Of a DNA stretch of 64,000 bases, positions 15,358 through 24,211 are shown one piece after another. Made by a program: the position numbers and the translations under genes. The notes beneath the pieces were generated by a model, which saw only the letters and a list, made by a program, of their open reading frames with translations, ran no database searches and was not told the origin of the DNA. Origin of the DNA: Candidimonas nitroreducens (lineage in GTDB: Bacteria > Pseudomonadota > Gammaproteobacteria > Burkholderiales > Burkholderiaceae_B); contig NZ_NJIH01000007.1 in the NCBI RefSeq assembly GCF_002209565.1, positions 310,001 to 374,000 of the forward strand, in the 5' to 3' direction. Numbering within the stretch: the first letter of the stretch is position 1; every line of letters begins with the position of its first letter.

Positions 15358-16902
15358 ATGACTGAACTACTTGCCAATTACGTCAACGGAAGCTGGCACA
15401 CGGGTAAGGGCCAGGGCAGTACGCTGCGGGATCCGGTACTGGGTACGGAACTGGTGCGCGTGGACGCTACCGGCGTCGATCTGCCCGCCGCATTCACCTA
15501 TGCCCGCGACGTGGGCGGCGCGGCTCTGCGCGCCCTGACTTACGCGCAGCGCGCCAAGCTGCTTGCCGATGTCGTCAATGTGCTGCAAGCCAATCGCGCC
15601 GCGTACTACGAAATCTCCACGGCCAACTCGGGCACGGTGAAAAACGACACGGCCGTGGACGTCGACGGCGCCATCTATACCGTAGGCCAATACGCGAAAT
15701 GGGGCGCGGCACTCGGCGATGTGCGCCATCTGGCCGACGGCGCCGCGGTGTCGCTGGCCAAGGATGGCGTATTCCAGTCGCAACACGTGCAAGTATCCAC
15801 GCGCGGCGTGGCGCTGTTCATCAATGCGTTCAACTTTCCATCGTGGGGCCTATGGGAAAAGGCGGCGCCGGCACTGCTGTCGGGGGTTCCCGTCATCGCC
15901 AAACCCGCCACGGCCACGGCCTGGCTGACCCAGCGCATGGTCAAGGACGTGATCGATGCCGGCGTGCTGCCGGCGGGCGCGCTGTCCGTCATCTGCGGCA
16001 ACTCGGCCGGCTTGATGGATCAATTGCAGCCCATGGACGCGGTGTCGTTCACGGGTTCGGCGGCAACCGCGGCGGTGATTCGCGCCAGCGCCGCCGTCAC
16101 GCGCCATTCGGTGCGCGCCAATATCGAGGCCGACAGCATCAACAGCGCGTTGCTGATGCCCGGCTATGCGGCAGACAGCGAAGCCGCGAGCCTGCTGGTG
16201 CGCGAAGCGGTGCGCGAAATGACCGTCAAGTCGGGCCAGAAATGCACGGCCATCCGCCGCATCCTGGTGCCGCAGGAGCTTTACGACGACGTGGCCCAGG
16301 CCATAGGCGCGTCGCTGGCCAAGGTCACCGTAGGCAACCCGCGCAACGAAGGCGTGCGCATGGGCTCGCTGGTCAGCCGCGAACAATACGAAAATGTACG
16401 GCAAGGCGTCGCCCGGCTGCAGCAGGCGGCGCAAATCCTGTACGACGGCCGGGCACAGGCGCTGGTCGATGCCGATGGCGCGGTCGCCGCCTGCGCCCGG
16501 CCAGTGCTGTTCGGAGCCAAAGACGCCGACGCCGCGGCGCTGGTGCATGACGTAGAGGTCTTCGGCCCCGTGGCCACGCTGCTGCCCTATCGCGACCTGG
16601 CCCACGGCCTGGCGCTCGCGCATCGCGGCCAGGGCTCGCTGGTCACCTCGCTTTATGGCGACGACGCCCAGGCTTTGGCCGGCGCGGCGCTGGATCTGGC
16701 CGCCAGCCATGGGCGGGTGCACGTCATCAGCCCGGCCGTGGCCAAGGCCCATACCGGCCACGGCAACGTCATGCCGCAATCGCAGCACGGCGGGCCCGGG
16801 CGCGCCGGCGGCGGCAGCGAGCTGGGCGGGTTGCGGGCACTGGACTTCTACCACCGCCGCGCGGCCATCCAGGCAGCGCCCGAAGTGATTCAAGGCCTCT
16901 AG
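15358..16902 (+). CDS. BoxD/PaaZ-type CoA-linked semialdehyde dehydrogenase
   Basis: A 514-residue aldehyde dehydrogenase of the PaaZ N-terminal/BoxD group, which oxidises ring-opened CoA semialdehydes in aerobic phenylacetyl-CoA or benzoyl-CoA pathways. Motifs: FINAFNFPSWGLWEKAAPAL, SFTGSAATA, ANIEADSINSALL, KSGQKCTAIRRILVP (catalytic Cys) and HGGPGRAGGGSELGGLRAL. The MaoC hydratase domain that follows in PaaZ (about 680 residues) is absent, so BoxD (3,4-dehydroadipyl-CoA semialdehyde dehydrogenase) is the better guess. The start at 15358 follows AAAGG. No other box or paa gene is present in the window, so it is an orphan here. Confidence 0.8.
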   Translation: MTELLANYVNGSWHTGKGQGSTLRDPVLGTELVRVDATGVDLPAAFTYARDVGGAALRALTYAQRAKLLADVVNVLQANRAAYYEISTANSGTVKNDTAVDVDGAIYTVGQYAKWGAALGDVRHLADGAAVSLAKDGVFQSQHVQVSTRGVALFINAFNFPSWGLWEKAAPALLSGVPVIAKPATATAWLTQRMVKDVIDAGVLPAGALSVICGNSAGLMDQLQPMDAVSFTGSAATAAVIRASAAVTRHSVRANIEADSINSALLMPGYAADSEAASLLVREAVREMTVKSGQKCTAIRRILVPQELYDDVAQAIGASLAKVTVGNPRNEGVRMGSLVSREQYENVRQGVARLQQAAQILYDGRAQALVDADGAVAACARPVLFGAKDADAAALVHDVEVFGPVATLLPYRDLAHGLALAHRGQGSLVTSLYGDDAQALAGAALDLAASHGRVHVISPAVAKAHTGHGNVMPQSQHGGPGRAGGGSELGGLRALDFYHRRAAIQAAPEVIQGL

Positions 16903-16913
16903 CCGGCAGGCGC

Positions 16914-17783
16914 TCAACCCAGCTCGAACGAGGTAATGCCGAACGTGCGCCCCATATCGGGCAGAGCCGGCGTGCCCTTGTACATGCGCGCAGTCTCGAA
17001 CATGGGCGCCATGCCAAGGCTGCACGCCAACTGCACGGCAGCGGCGTTGGTTTCCGGCACATCGAGAAACACCGGGCTGCCGGCCGGAACGCGGGCCACC
17101 AGGGCCTGCAGCACGGTCTGCGCCTGTTCGGCCCGGTCGGCAAACAGGGGGCCGATCTTGTAGCCCGACAGGCATGGGCGGATGACGCCATAGGCGGCGA
17201 GCCGATCGCCGCCCATCATTCCCAGCGCGTGATGCCCGGGCGCATGCAGCCAGGCCTGCAGAAACGTATCGCGCCCCGCGGGGAAGAACGGCCGATCATA
17301 GTCCCGCACCTGGGCTGCTGCGAGACCGCGCAAATCCACCAACCCGGAATGCTCCGCGGCATCGGGAGAGCCGTGAGGCGCCGAGCCGGCCGTCGCGTAG
17401 CGGATGTTGCGATGTTCCAGCACAAAGCCCGAACGGCGGTAATTGCCCTGCTGGGCCAGCACGCCATCCAGGCCGACAGCCCGCTGGCCCAGGCGTTCCA
17501 GCCCGGCCTGCCACAGCGCCCAGCCGTAGCCCTTGCCGCGATGCTCGGGAGCCACGATATACAGCCCCAGGAATCCGTAGTCCGACCCATAGCGCACGAC
17601 CGAAATGGAAGCGATGGGCACGCCGTCGAGCAGGCCTACCAGAAAACCCTGCGGGTCGGCCGCGTAAAAACAATGGGCATCGTGCAGCCCGGGATTCCAG
17701 CCTTCGCGCGCGGCCCATTGCAGCGCGGTATCGAGCTCGCCGCGAAGCATGGTGCGGACTTGGTAATTATTTTCAGCGTCCAT
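16914..17783 (-). CDS. GNAT-family N-acetyltransferase with a second C-terminal domain
   Basis: A 289-residue protein. The N-terminal half is a GNAT domain with the acetyl-CoA motif YIVAPEHRGKGYGWALWQAGL; the C-terminal half (PVFLDVPETNAAAVQLACSLGMAPMFETARMYKG) resembles the YitH/HsdA-type second GNAT-like domain that pairs with it in many hypothetical acetyltransferases. It is convergent with the aldehyde dehydrogenase gene (11 bases between stops). Substrate unknown. Confidence 0.85.
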   Translation of the reverse strand: MDAENNYQVRTMLRGELDTALQWAAREGWNPGLHDAHCFYAADPQGFLVGLLDGVPIASISVVRYGSDYGFLGLYIVAPEHRGKGYGWALWQAGLERLGQRAVGLDGVLAQQGNYRRSGFVLEHRNIRYATAGSAPHGSPDAAEHSGLVDLRGLAAAQVRDYDRPFFPAGRDTFLQAWLHAPGHHALGMMGGDRLAAYGVIRPCLSGYKIGPLFADRAEQAQTVLQALVARVPAGSPVFLDVPETNAAAVQLACSLGMAPMFETARMYKGTPALPDMGRTFGITSFELG

Positions 17784-18012
17784 GGACGAACCTTGTTCTT
17801 TGCCGACACGGGCAGAATACTATGCACCGCCATGGCGTGGCGCACAACAGGCCGCGAGCACGGCTGGTTTCGGTTCACGGGAAAACCAACAGGCTCAGAC
17901 AACTTTGAGGCGGGGCTCAGCCGCCCTGATTTCCGCTCCATCCCCCCGATTCCGCCCCGTATCGGCGCGCCGAATCGCGGGCCGCGCGGCGTCGGCGCCC
18001 GACGACGATACC

Positions 18013-18048
18013 TCTGGTAACGGTGAATCCGTACCAGATGAACTGGTA
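18013..18048. repeat. Inverted repeat TCTGGTA-N12-TACCAGA plus a third CTGGTA
   Basis: TCTGGTA (18013-18019) and TACCAGA (18032-18038) form a perfect 7-base inverted repeat with a 12-base spacer; another CTGGTA follows at 18043-18048. It lies in the 328-base gap (17784-18111) upstream of the 24-residue membrane peptide gene, where nothing else is visible, and may be an operator for it. Confidence 0.35.
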
Positions 18049-18111
18049 TTTTCTTCGCTTCCGCGCGCACGCCACGCCTCCTATAGTGCATTCAACACAT
18101 ACGGAGGCCTG

Positions 18112-18186
18112 ATGCGATCCATTCTCTTGTGGCTGCTGGGCGTACCCATACCCATCATCATCCTGCTCGCCTTGTTCTGGCACTGA
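18112..18186 (+). CDS. Small single-span membrane peptide (24 residues)
   Basis: A short frame reading MRSILLWLLGVPIPIIILLA then LFWH, a single hydrophobic segment flanked by one Arg and a terminal His. It begins six bases after a consensus-like ACGGAGG ribosome site, which supports translation. Short peptides of this 'WLLGxPIPIIILL' kind occur as conserved hypothetical membrane proteins in proteobacteria, as I recall. It lies 139 bases upstream of a larger membrane protein gene on the same strand. Function unknown. Confidence 0.65.
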   Translation: MRSILLWLLGVPIPIIILLALFWH

Positions 18187-18324
18187 TCTGCCGGCCATAT
18201 GTGCTTCCGTTTCCAGATCAATTTAGAAACGGAATGAGACGCGAGCGCGCACGATCCACTCGCCGCCATGCGTCGCGACAAGCCGTGCAGTCACGCGACG
18301 CGAGTCCAGACTCAAGGAGCTGTC

Positions 18325-19221
18325 ATGCAGACCCAGAATACCCAGACTTCGACACGCTATCCCGATGCCCCCACGACCGCCGCGGCCTCGACGCGTTCGG
18401 CCGTATCCTGGGGCGCGGTCATCGCCGGCGCAGTTATCGCGGCCGCGGTGTCGGCCATGCTGCTCGCCGGCGGCACCGGGCTCGGCTTTCTTTCCATGTC
18501 CCCCTGGCGCCACGAAGGCATCTCGGAATCGGCCCTCGCCGCCGGCTCCATCATTTGGCTGCTGGTCACTCAGATCATTGCATATGGAATCGCCGGCTAT
18601 GTAGCGGGCAGGCTGCGTACGCGGTGGATCGACGCGGCAACCGACGAAATCTATTTTCGCGACACCGCGCATGGCTTTCTCGTCTGGGCACTGAGCGCCG
18701 TGGTCGGCCTGGCCTTGCTGGGATCCACGGTGGCATCGGTCGTTTCGGGCACGGCCAAGGCCGGCGCCACGGCCGGGGCGGACGCCGCCACGGCGCTTGC
18801 CAGCCAGCTCCCGCAAGCAGGAGTGCGCACGTCCGCGCTGGACTACTACACCGATGTGCTGCTGCGGCCCAATGATCCATCCCGGATGGCCAATGACGGC
18901 GACGCGCGCCAACAGGTTTCCATGATTCTGGCGCATGGTGGAACACAGGGCCAAGTGTCGCAACAGGATCGCCCCTATCTGGTCAAGCTGATCGCGCAGC
19001 GTACCGGCATGGATCAGGCCGCCGCCGAGCAGCGGCTCGCGCAAGTCAGCGACCAGGCCCGGCAGACCGCCCAACAAGCCGAACAAAAGACGCGCGCGGC
19101 GGCAGACGCCGCCCGCAAGGCCGCGGCATCCTTCTCATTGTGGGCGTTCGCCTCGCTGTTGCTCGGCGCCTTTGTCGCCAGCCTGGCCGCGACCGTGGGC
19201 GGACGGGCGCGGGACAGATGA
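18325..19221 (+). CDS. Conserved membrane protein with long periplasmic or cytoplasmic loop
   Basis: A 298-residue protein with hydrophobic segments at about residues 26-48 (SWGAVIAGAVIAAAVSAMLL), 63-85, 110-130 and 270-290. Between the third and fourth lies a polar, Ala/Gln-rich region (AAAEQRLAQVSDQARQTAQQ) likely to be a coiled coil. AAGGAGC precedes the ATG at 18325. Similar four-span proteins are annotated as hypothetical, often next to stress genes. The 24-residue membrane peptide upstream may be its partner. Confidence 0.75.
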   Translation: MQTQNTQTSTRYPDAPTTAAASTRSAVSWGAVIAGAVIAAAVSAMLLAGGTGLGFLSMSPWRHEGISESALAAGSIIWLLVTQIIAYGIAGYVAGRLRTRWIDAATDEIYFRDTAHGFLVWALSAVVGLALLGSTVASVVSGTAKAGATAGADAATALASQLPQAGVRTSALDYYTDVLLRPNDPSRMANDGDARQQVSMILAHGGTQGQVSQQDRPYLVKLIAQRTGMDQAAAEQRLAQVSDQARQTAQQAEQKTRAAADAARKAAASFSLWAFASLLLGAFVASLAATVGGRARDR

Positions 19222-19358
19222 AAACGTCGCCTAGTGCGATGCCGAAGCGGCATTGCCACCCGTGCGCGGGAGTCCGGCACGCCGGCGGTGTGGCACCACG
19301 CGGCGCAAGAGCCGGCCTATAGTTTCCCGCCGCCGAGACGAGCTTGGAAGCAATGCGC

Positions 19359-19961
19359 TTAGGCGATTTCCGCGCTGGGGTGAATGCGCTTGACGCGGTG
19401 CATCGTGTTTTTGTCGGTGTGATGCATGACTTCGCCCGTAGCGGCGAGCTTCAGGATCAGATCCGACTCGTGGGTGAACGTGCCGTCTTCGTTGAAAGTG
19501 AACGTGCTGGTAAAACCCTGCAGTTCGGCGCGGCGCAGCAGATACTTGTTCTGCAAGATGCCATAACAGGGGTCGCCCGGGTCGGCCTTGAAATGGATTA
19601 CCTTGTCGCGCGGCTGACAGGTGGAGCCGGCCTGGATCGCAATGCCGCGGCCGAACACCACGGTACGTATCACCTGATTCTCGGCCTTGTCCCATAGCAG
19701 GAAGCCCACTTCGTCATGGAAGGGGATCATCGCCTCTTCGCCGTGGCGCCATGCCACCATCGAGTATTTGAGACCTTCCAGCTTCTGCTGGCCATTCTCT
19801 TGTTTGGGGATGGGCGTGAACGAGGCCTTTTCGAAGTATGTGGTCTGGCCGGTAATGTCGTCGTCGTTGTGGTAGGACAGGTCGATACCGGCGTTGCCTT
19901 CCCAATCGCCGACCAGCGGGGTCAGAGGGCCGAGCCGCTGAGGCCCGAGAATTTCAGACAT
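19359..19961 (-). CDS. Nitrobindin-like heme-binding beta-barrel protein
   Basis: A 200-residue protein of the FABP-like/nitrobindin family (DUF1794 type). The N-terminus carries the family signature LGPLTPLVGDWEGNAGIDLS and the chain is rich in beta-strand patterns (YFEKASFTPIP, LKYSMVAWRHGEEAMIPFHD, GILQNKYLLRRAELQGF). Such proteins bind heme or small hydrophobic ligands in the cytoplasm. The start at 19961 is preceded by AAGGAGAA. Monocistronic. Confidence 0.78.
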   Translation of the reverse strand: MSEILGPQRLGPLTPLVGDWEGNAGIDLSYHNDDDITGQTTYFEKASFTPIPKQENGQQKLEGLKYSMVAWRHGEEAMIPFHDEVGFLLWDKAENQVIRTVVFGRGIAIQAGSTCQPRDKVIHFKADPGDPCYGILQNKYLLRRAELQGFTSTFTFNEDGTFTHESDLILKLAATGEVMHHTDKNTMHRVKRIHPSAEIA

Positions 19962-20111
19962 GGCTTTTCTCCTTGCTATAGGTAACAGGAGCTGTCACGG
20001 TAACGCTCTGTAATTGAAACAGCCAATTTATTCTGTTTATCGCCGCGATTGCCTTAAGGCTATCGCGCGGGCCGCAGGCTTGCCGCCATTCGGCGGGCCA
20101 GGCCGCGGGAA

Positions 20112-20372
20112 TCAGCGGCGTGCGGGGCGAGACGCCGGCATGGGGCCGCGTTCCTTGAGATGGCGGAACGTAATACGACCCTTCGTCAGATCGTAGGGGG
20201 AAAGCTCCAGCGACACGTCGTCACCGGCCAGGATGCGGATATGGTGCTTGCGCATTTTGCCGCCCGTATAGGCGATCAGTTCATGGCCATTTTGCAGCGT
20301 CACGCGAAAACGCGAATCGGGCAGGACTTCGTCGACGACGCCACGCATTTCAATAAGCTCTTCTTTAGCCAA
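20112..20372 (-). CDS. infA: Translation initiation factor IF-1 (TTG start)
   Basis: An 86-residue S1/OB-fold protein. [41 protein letters not shown] and [18 protein letters not shown] are diagnostic of IF-1, which binds the 30S A site during initiation. The frame has no ATG at the expected place; AGGAGT is correctly spaced before a TTG (20372-20370) that encodes the initiator followed by AKEEL. The slightly long C-terminus ([12 protein letters not shown]) is typical of the second infA copy found in many beta-proteobacteria outside the ribosomal operon. Its upstream region holds a strong inverted repeat at 20712-20737. Confidence 0.92.
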   Translation of the reverse strand: MAKEELIEMRGVVDEVLPDSRFRVTLQNGHELIAYTGGKMRKHHIRILAGDDVSLELSPYDLTKGRITFRHLKERGPMPASRPARR

Positions 20373-20783
20373 ATGAATTACTCCTGAATGATGAAAGCCA
20401 AACATGGAACTGCCGCGGCGCTTGAAGCATGCCCGCATATGGCCGGGATCCCGGCCCAGGCAAAGCGCCCGGCCTCGCGGAAAGGAGGGCGTACTCGGCT
20501 GAATGGCCTGGACGGTGCGCCAGGCGCCTGCGACAGGTGAACTCTGTCCAGCGGCTGGTTCGCAGAGACATGCGCTGCGAACGAGGGGCAGCCAGAAAAT
20601 GCGGCCTGCCAAGGCCGTCGAAAGATCTGGCGTAGGAGGGAGAACAACACTAGAACCAGGAAGGCAGCCTATAAAAACCCGCCTTGCTGGCAACGTATTA
20701 CTATAACACTATTAATGCATACCTGGCTATGCATTAAATGCATGACACCCGATGTGCGTCCGATATACGCAACGGGCAGGCAT
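20373..20783. promoter_or_regulatory. infA upstream region with inverted repeat TTAATGCAT-N8-ATGCATTAA
   Basis: No gene is seen in this 411-base gap. At 20712-20737 two perfect 9-base arms (TTAATGCAT and ATGCATTAA) are separated by eight bases, and a third ATGCAT follows at 20738-20743. On the minus strand a TATAGT -10-like hexamer lies next to it (around 20704-20699), so the repeat would overlap the promoter region of infA and leave a long (about 320-base) untranslated leader. Confidence 0.5.
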
Positions 20784-23459
20784 CTAGCGCGGCTGCCGCA
20801 AGCCCGCAAGCGCCGCCGCGGCGATGGATTGCGCGTCGATGCCGAAATGGCGGCGCAGCTCGGCCCGCGTGTCGCTGCGCCCGAAGCCGTCCGTGCCCAG
20901 CGTGATGTAGCGCCGCCCTTGCGGCACATAGGCGCGGATGGATTCGGGCACGGCATGAACATAGTCGGTAGCGGCGACGATGGGGCCGGCGCATTGTTCC
21001 AGCAAGCGCGTGATGTGGGGCGCATCGGCGGCCTCGGCGCCGTGCAGCAAGGCCTGCGCGCCGCGCCGCCCTTCGCGCGCCAGCTCGCTCCAGCTCGTAA
21101 TGCTCAGGACATCGCTGGCAATACCCTGCCGCGCCAGCGCCTGCGCGGCCTTGAGCACCTCGGGAAGAATGGCGCCGGAGCCCAGCAGCGTCACGCGCGG
21201 GGCCGGCGCCCCGGGCGCGGCGGCTTTGCCGTCGCCGGGCACCGCGGCCTCTACCGCCTCGGCGTCGAAGCTCGCGTGGCGATAGCCGCCACGCAGGATC
21301 TGGTCGGCGGCGCCCTCGGCCAGAGCCGGCTGCGCGTAGTTTTCGTTCATGACCGTGATGTAGTAGAAAACATCCTGCTGTTCGTCCATCATTTCGCGCA
21401 TGCCGCGATCGACGATCACCGCCAGCTCGCAGGCGTAGGCGGGGTCGTAGGCGCGGCAATTGGGTATGGTCGCCGCATACAGATGGCTGCTGCCGTCCTG
21501 GTGCTGCAGGCCCTCGCCCGCCAGGGTGCTGCGCCCCGAGGTGGCGCCGACCAGAAAGCCGCGCGGCCGCTGATCCGCCGCCGCCCAGATCAGGTCGCCG
21601 ACGCGCTGGAAGCCGAACATGGAGTAGTAGATATAGAACGGCAGCATGGCCAGCCCGTGCACGCTGTAGCTGGTGGCGGCGGCCACCCAGCTGGAAATCG
21701 CGCCCGCCTCGCTGATGCCCTCTTCCAGAATCTGCCCGTCGCGCGCCTCGCGGTAGCTGAGTATCGAGCCGATGTCTTCGGGTTCGTAGCGCTGACCGAC
21801 ACTGGAATAGATGCCCACCTGCTTGAACAGGTTGGCCATGCCGAAGGTACGCGCCTCGTCGGCGACAATGGGCACGATGCGCGGCCCCAGCGCCGCGTCC
21901 TTCAGCAGGCCGCCCAGCATGCGCACGAAGGCCATGGTCGTGGACATGGGTCGGCCGTCGGACTCGAGCGCGAAGCGCGCATAGCCGTAGATATCGGGGA
22001 TGCCCACGCGGCCGGCGTCGGTGCGGCGCGCCGGCAGGTAGCCGCCGAGTTCCTGGCGGCGCGCCTGCAGGTAGCGCATTTCCGGGCTGTCTTCGGCAGG
22101 CTTGTAGAAGTCCAGGCGCCGCACCTGTTCGTCGTCCAGCGGCAGGCCGAAGCGGTCGCGAAAGGCCAGCAGGTCGTGCTCGTCGAATTTCTTGTGCGAA
22201 TGGGTCGTCATGCGCCCCTGGCCGGCGCTGCCCATGCCATAGCCTTTCTTGGTATGCGCCAGGATGACCGTGGGCTGGCCGCGGTGGCGCTGCGCGGCCG
22301 CATAAGCGGCATGGATCTTCACCAGATCGTGGCCGCCGCGCCGCAACTGGTCGATTTGCGCATCGGTCAGGCCCTGCACCAGGCGCGCCAGTGCCTCGTC
22401 GCGGCCGAAGAAATTCTCGCGGTTGTAGCGCCCGTCGTTGGCCGCGAAGGTCTGCATCTGGCCGTCGACGGTTTCCGACAGCGCCCGCACCAGCGCGCCG
22501 CCCAGATCCCGGGCGAACAGCCCGTCCCAGTCGCTGCCCCACAATACCTTGATGACATTCCAGCCGGCGCCGCGGAACAGCTTCTCGAGCTCGCCGATGA
22601 CCTGGCCATTGCCGCGCACCGGCCCGTCCAGGCGCTGCAGGTTGCAGTTCACCACCCAGACGAGGTTGTCCAGGCCCTCGCGCGCCGCCAGCGTCAATGC
22701 GCTCATGGATTCCGGCTCGTCCATCTCGCCGTCGCCGAACACGCCCCAGACCTTGCGGCCGGAGCAGTCCAGCAAATTGCGATGCGTCAGGTAGCGCATG
22801 AAGCGCGCCTGGTAGATGGAACTGATGGGCCCGATGCCCATGGAGCCGGTCGGGAACTGCCAGAAGTCCGGCATGAGATAGGGATGGGGATAGCTGGACA
22901 GGCCTCGCGCGCCCTCTCTGGGCCCGCGCAACTCCTGCCGGTAGTGGGCCAGATCCGCCTGTTCCAGGCGCCCCTCGAGAAAAGCACGAGCGTAGACGCC
23001 GGGCGCGCTGTGGGGCTGGAATAAAACGAGATCGCCGCGCCCCGCGCCGGCGGCATCCGACGCCCGGAAGAAATGATTGAAACCCACCTCGAACAGATCC
23101 GCCGCGCTGGCATAGCTGGCGATGTGGCCGCCCAGTTCGCCGTAGGCTGCGTTGGCGCGCATGACCATGGCCACCGCGTTCCAACGCATGATGGCGGCCA
23201 GCCGCTGCTCCAGATCCAGGTCGCCCGGAAAATCGGGCTCGTCTTCGGCGGCGATCGTATTGACGCACGCAGTCTCGCCGCCGGGAGTCCAGGCCAGGCG
23301 CGCATCGTGGGCCATGCGATGCAGCTCTTGCAGGATGAAGACCCCGCGCGCCGGGCCCCAGGAGGCGAGCAGCGCCTCGAAGGCCTCGCGCCATTCAACG
23401 GTTTCTTCGGGATCGATATCCAGGGCGGCCTGGTCGCGGCCGGACAGGTTCATGAGCAT
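20784..23459 (-). CDS. Homodimeric 2-oxoacid dehydrogenase E1 component (AceE/MdeB type)
   Basis: An 891-residue thiamine diphosphate-dependent E1 of the AceE family. Landmarks: VNTIAAEDEPDFPGD, GGHIASYASAADLFEVGFNH, the ThDP motif GDGEMDEPESM...NLVWVVNCNLQRLDGPV, TKKGYGMGSAGQGRMTTH, and the C-terminal VTLLGSGAILPEV. No E2 or E3 gene is adjacent, and it is divergent from an Lrp/AsnC regulator. That arrangement resembles mdeR-mdeB of Pseudomonas (2-oxobutyrate dehydrogenase E1 of methionine catabolism), so it is probably a specialised paralogue rather than the housekeeping pyruvate dehydrogenase. The start at 23459 gives MLMNLSG; ribosome site weak. Confidence 0.85.
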   Translation of the reverse strand: MLMNLSGRDQAALDIDPEETVEWREAFEALLASWGPARGVFILQELHRMAHDARLAWTPGGETACVNTIAAEDEPDFPGDLDLEQRLAAIMRWNAVAMVMRANAAYGELGGHIASYASAADLFEVGFNHFFRASDAAGAGRGDLVLFQPHSAPGVYARAFLEGRLEQADLAHYRQELRGPREGARGLSSYPHPYLMPDFWQFPTGSMGIGPISSIYQARFMRYLTHRNLLDCSGRKVWGVFGDGEMDEPESMSALTLAAREGLDNLVWVVNCNLQRLDGPVRGNGQVIGELEKLFRGAGWNVIKVLWGSDWDGLFARDLGGALVRALSETVDGQMQTFAANDGRYNRENFFGRDEALARLVQGLTDAQIDQLRRGGHDLVKIHAAYAAAQRHRGQPTVILAHTKKGYGMGSAGQGRMTTHSHKKFDEHDLLAFRDRFGLPLDDEQVRRLDFYKPAEDSPEMRYLQARRQELGGYLPARRTDAGRVGIPDIYGYARFALESDGRPMSTTMAFVRMLGGLLKDAALGPRIVPIVADEARTFGMANLFKQVGIYSSVGQRYEPEDIGSILSYREARDGQILEEGISEAGAISSWVAAATSYSVHGLAMLPFYIYYSMFGFQRVGDLIWAAADQRPRGFLVGATSGRSTLAGEGLQHQDGSSHLYAATIPNCRAYDPAYACELAVIVDRGMREMMDEQQDVFYYITVMNENYAQPALAEGAADQILRGGYRHASFDAEAVEAAVPGDGKAAAPGAPAPRVTLLGSGAILPEVLKAAQALARQGIASDVLSITSWSELAREGRRGAQALLHGAEAADAPHITRLLEQCAGPIVAATDYVHAVPESIRAYVPQGRRYITLGTDGFGRSDTRAELRRHFGIDAQSIAAAALAGLRQPR

Positions 23460-23697
23460 GGCAGGGTCACCGGGAAGAGAGACACAATGGGCTTGCCGCG
23501 CACTGCCGGAGGCACCCGGGGAGCTGGTACCCCCGGCCCTGCCGAGGCAGCCGCCCCGGTCGGGCGGCCGCACGGCCTCCGGCGCGGAGCGGGGCCGGAC
23601 TCACGACAAGCCCCAGCGACGCTCCCTGATGCGCGTAGCGTTTATTTTGCGCGCGCCGCAGGCATATTTGGCTCTGAAATGATTGGCAAACTACGGC

Positions 23698-23710
23698 TTA
23701 TGCAGCATAA
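23698..23710. promoter_or_regulatory. Palindrome TTATGCAGCATAA, candidate Lrp-type operator
   Basis: A perfect 13-base palindrome lies 30 bases upstream of the Lrp-type regulator gene in the divergent region facing the E1 gene. Its AT-rich flanks and position fit autoregulation by the adjacent Lrp/AsnC protein. Confidence 0.4.
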
Positions 23711-23739
23711 AATACTGCAAACAATCCAATTCAAAGAAT

Positions 23740-24204
23740 ATGAAGCTGGACACTATCGATTTGAGGATACTGGACGAACTGCAGCGCGATGCCTCGCTGA
23801 GCAATGTCGAGCTTGCCCGCCGCATCCACCTGTCTGCATCGCCGTGCCTGGCGCGGGTCAAGGCCCTGGAGGCCGCGGGCATCATCACGCGCTACGTGGC
23901 GTTGGCCGACGCGGCCGCACTGGGGCTGGGGCTGAACGTCTTCATCTCCATCAGCCTGAAGTCGCAGGACAGGCAGGCGCTGGCCGATTTCGAGCGGCGC
24001 ATCGCCGAACACGACGAGGTCATGGAGTGCTATCTGATGACCGGCAACGAAGACTATCTGATACGCGTTGCCGTAGTGGACATCGCCGCGCTCGAGCACT
24101 TCATTCTGGAACACCTGACGTCCATTCCGGGCATCGACAAGATCCGCTCCAGCTTCGCGCTGAAGCAGGTGTCGTACAAGACAGCGCTGCCATTGAGGAA
24201 ATGA
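23740..24204 (+). CDS. Lrp/AsnC-family transcriptional regulator
   Basis: A 154-residue regulator: N-terminal HTH (LDTIDLRILDELQRDASLSN, VELARRIHLSASPCLARVKAL) and C-terminal RAM ligand domain (VMECYLMTGNEDYLIRVAV, LTSIPGIDKIRSSFALKQV). It is divergent from the E1 gene, which is the classical position for a regulator such as MdeR that senses an amino acid (possibly methionine). The start at 23740 gives the standard MKLDTIDLRIL opening. Confidence 0.92.
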   Translation: MKLDTIDLRILDELQRDASLSNVELARRIHLSASPCLARVKALEAAGIITRYVALADAAALGLGLNVFISISLKSQDRQALADFERRIAEHDEVMECYLMTGNEDYLIRVAVVDIAALEHFILEHLTSIPGIDKIRSSFALKQVSYKTALPLRK

Positions 24205-24211
24205 GCGCAGC

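Noticed and set aside
15850-17175. Long minus-strand open frame over the aldehyde dehydrogenase gene
   Set aside because: Low-complexity shadow translation; both overlapped genes have clear family motifs in other frames.
20715-23394. Very long open frames on both strands over the E1 gene (769 and 886 codons)
   Set aside because: The 20784-23459 frame has all E1/ThDP motifs; the others are shadows without motifs.
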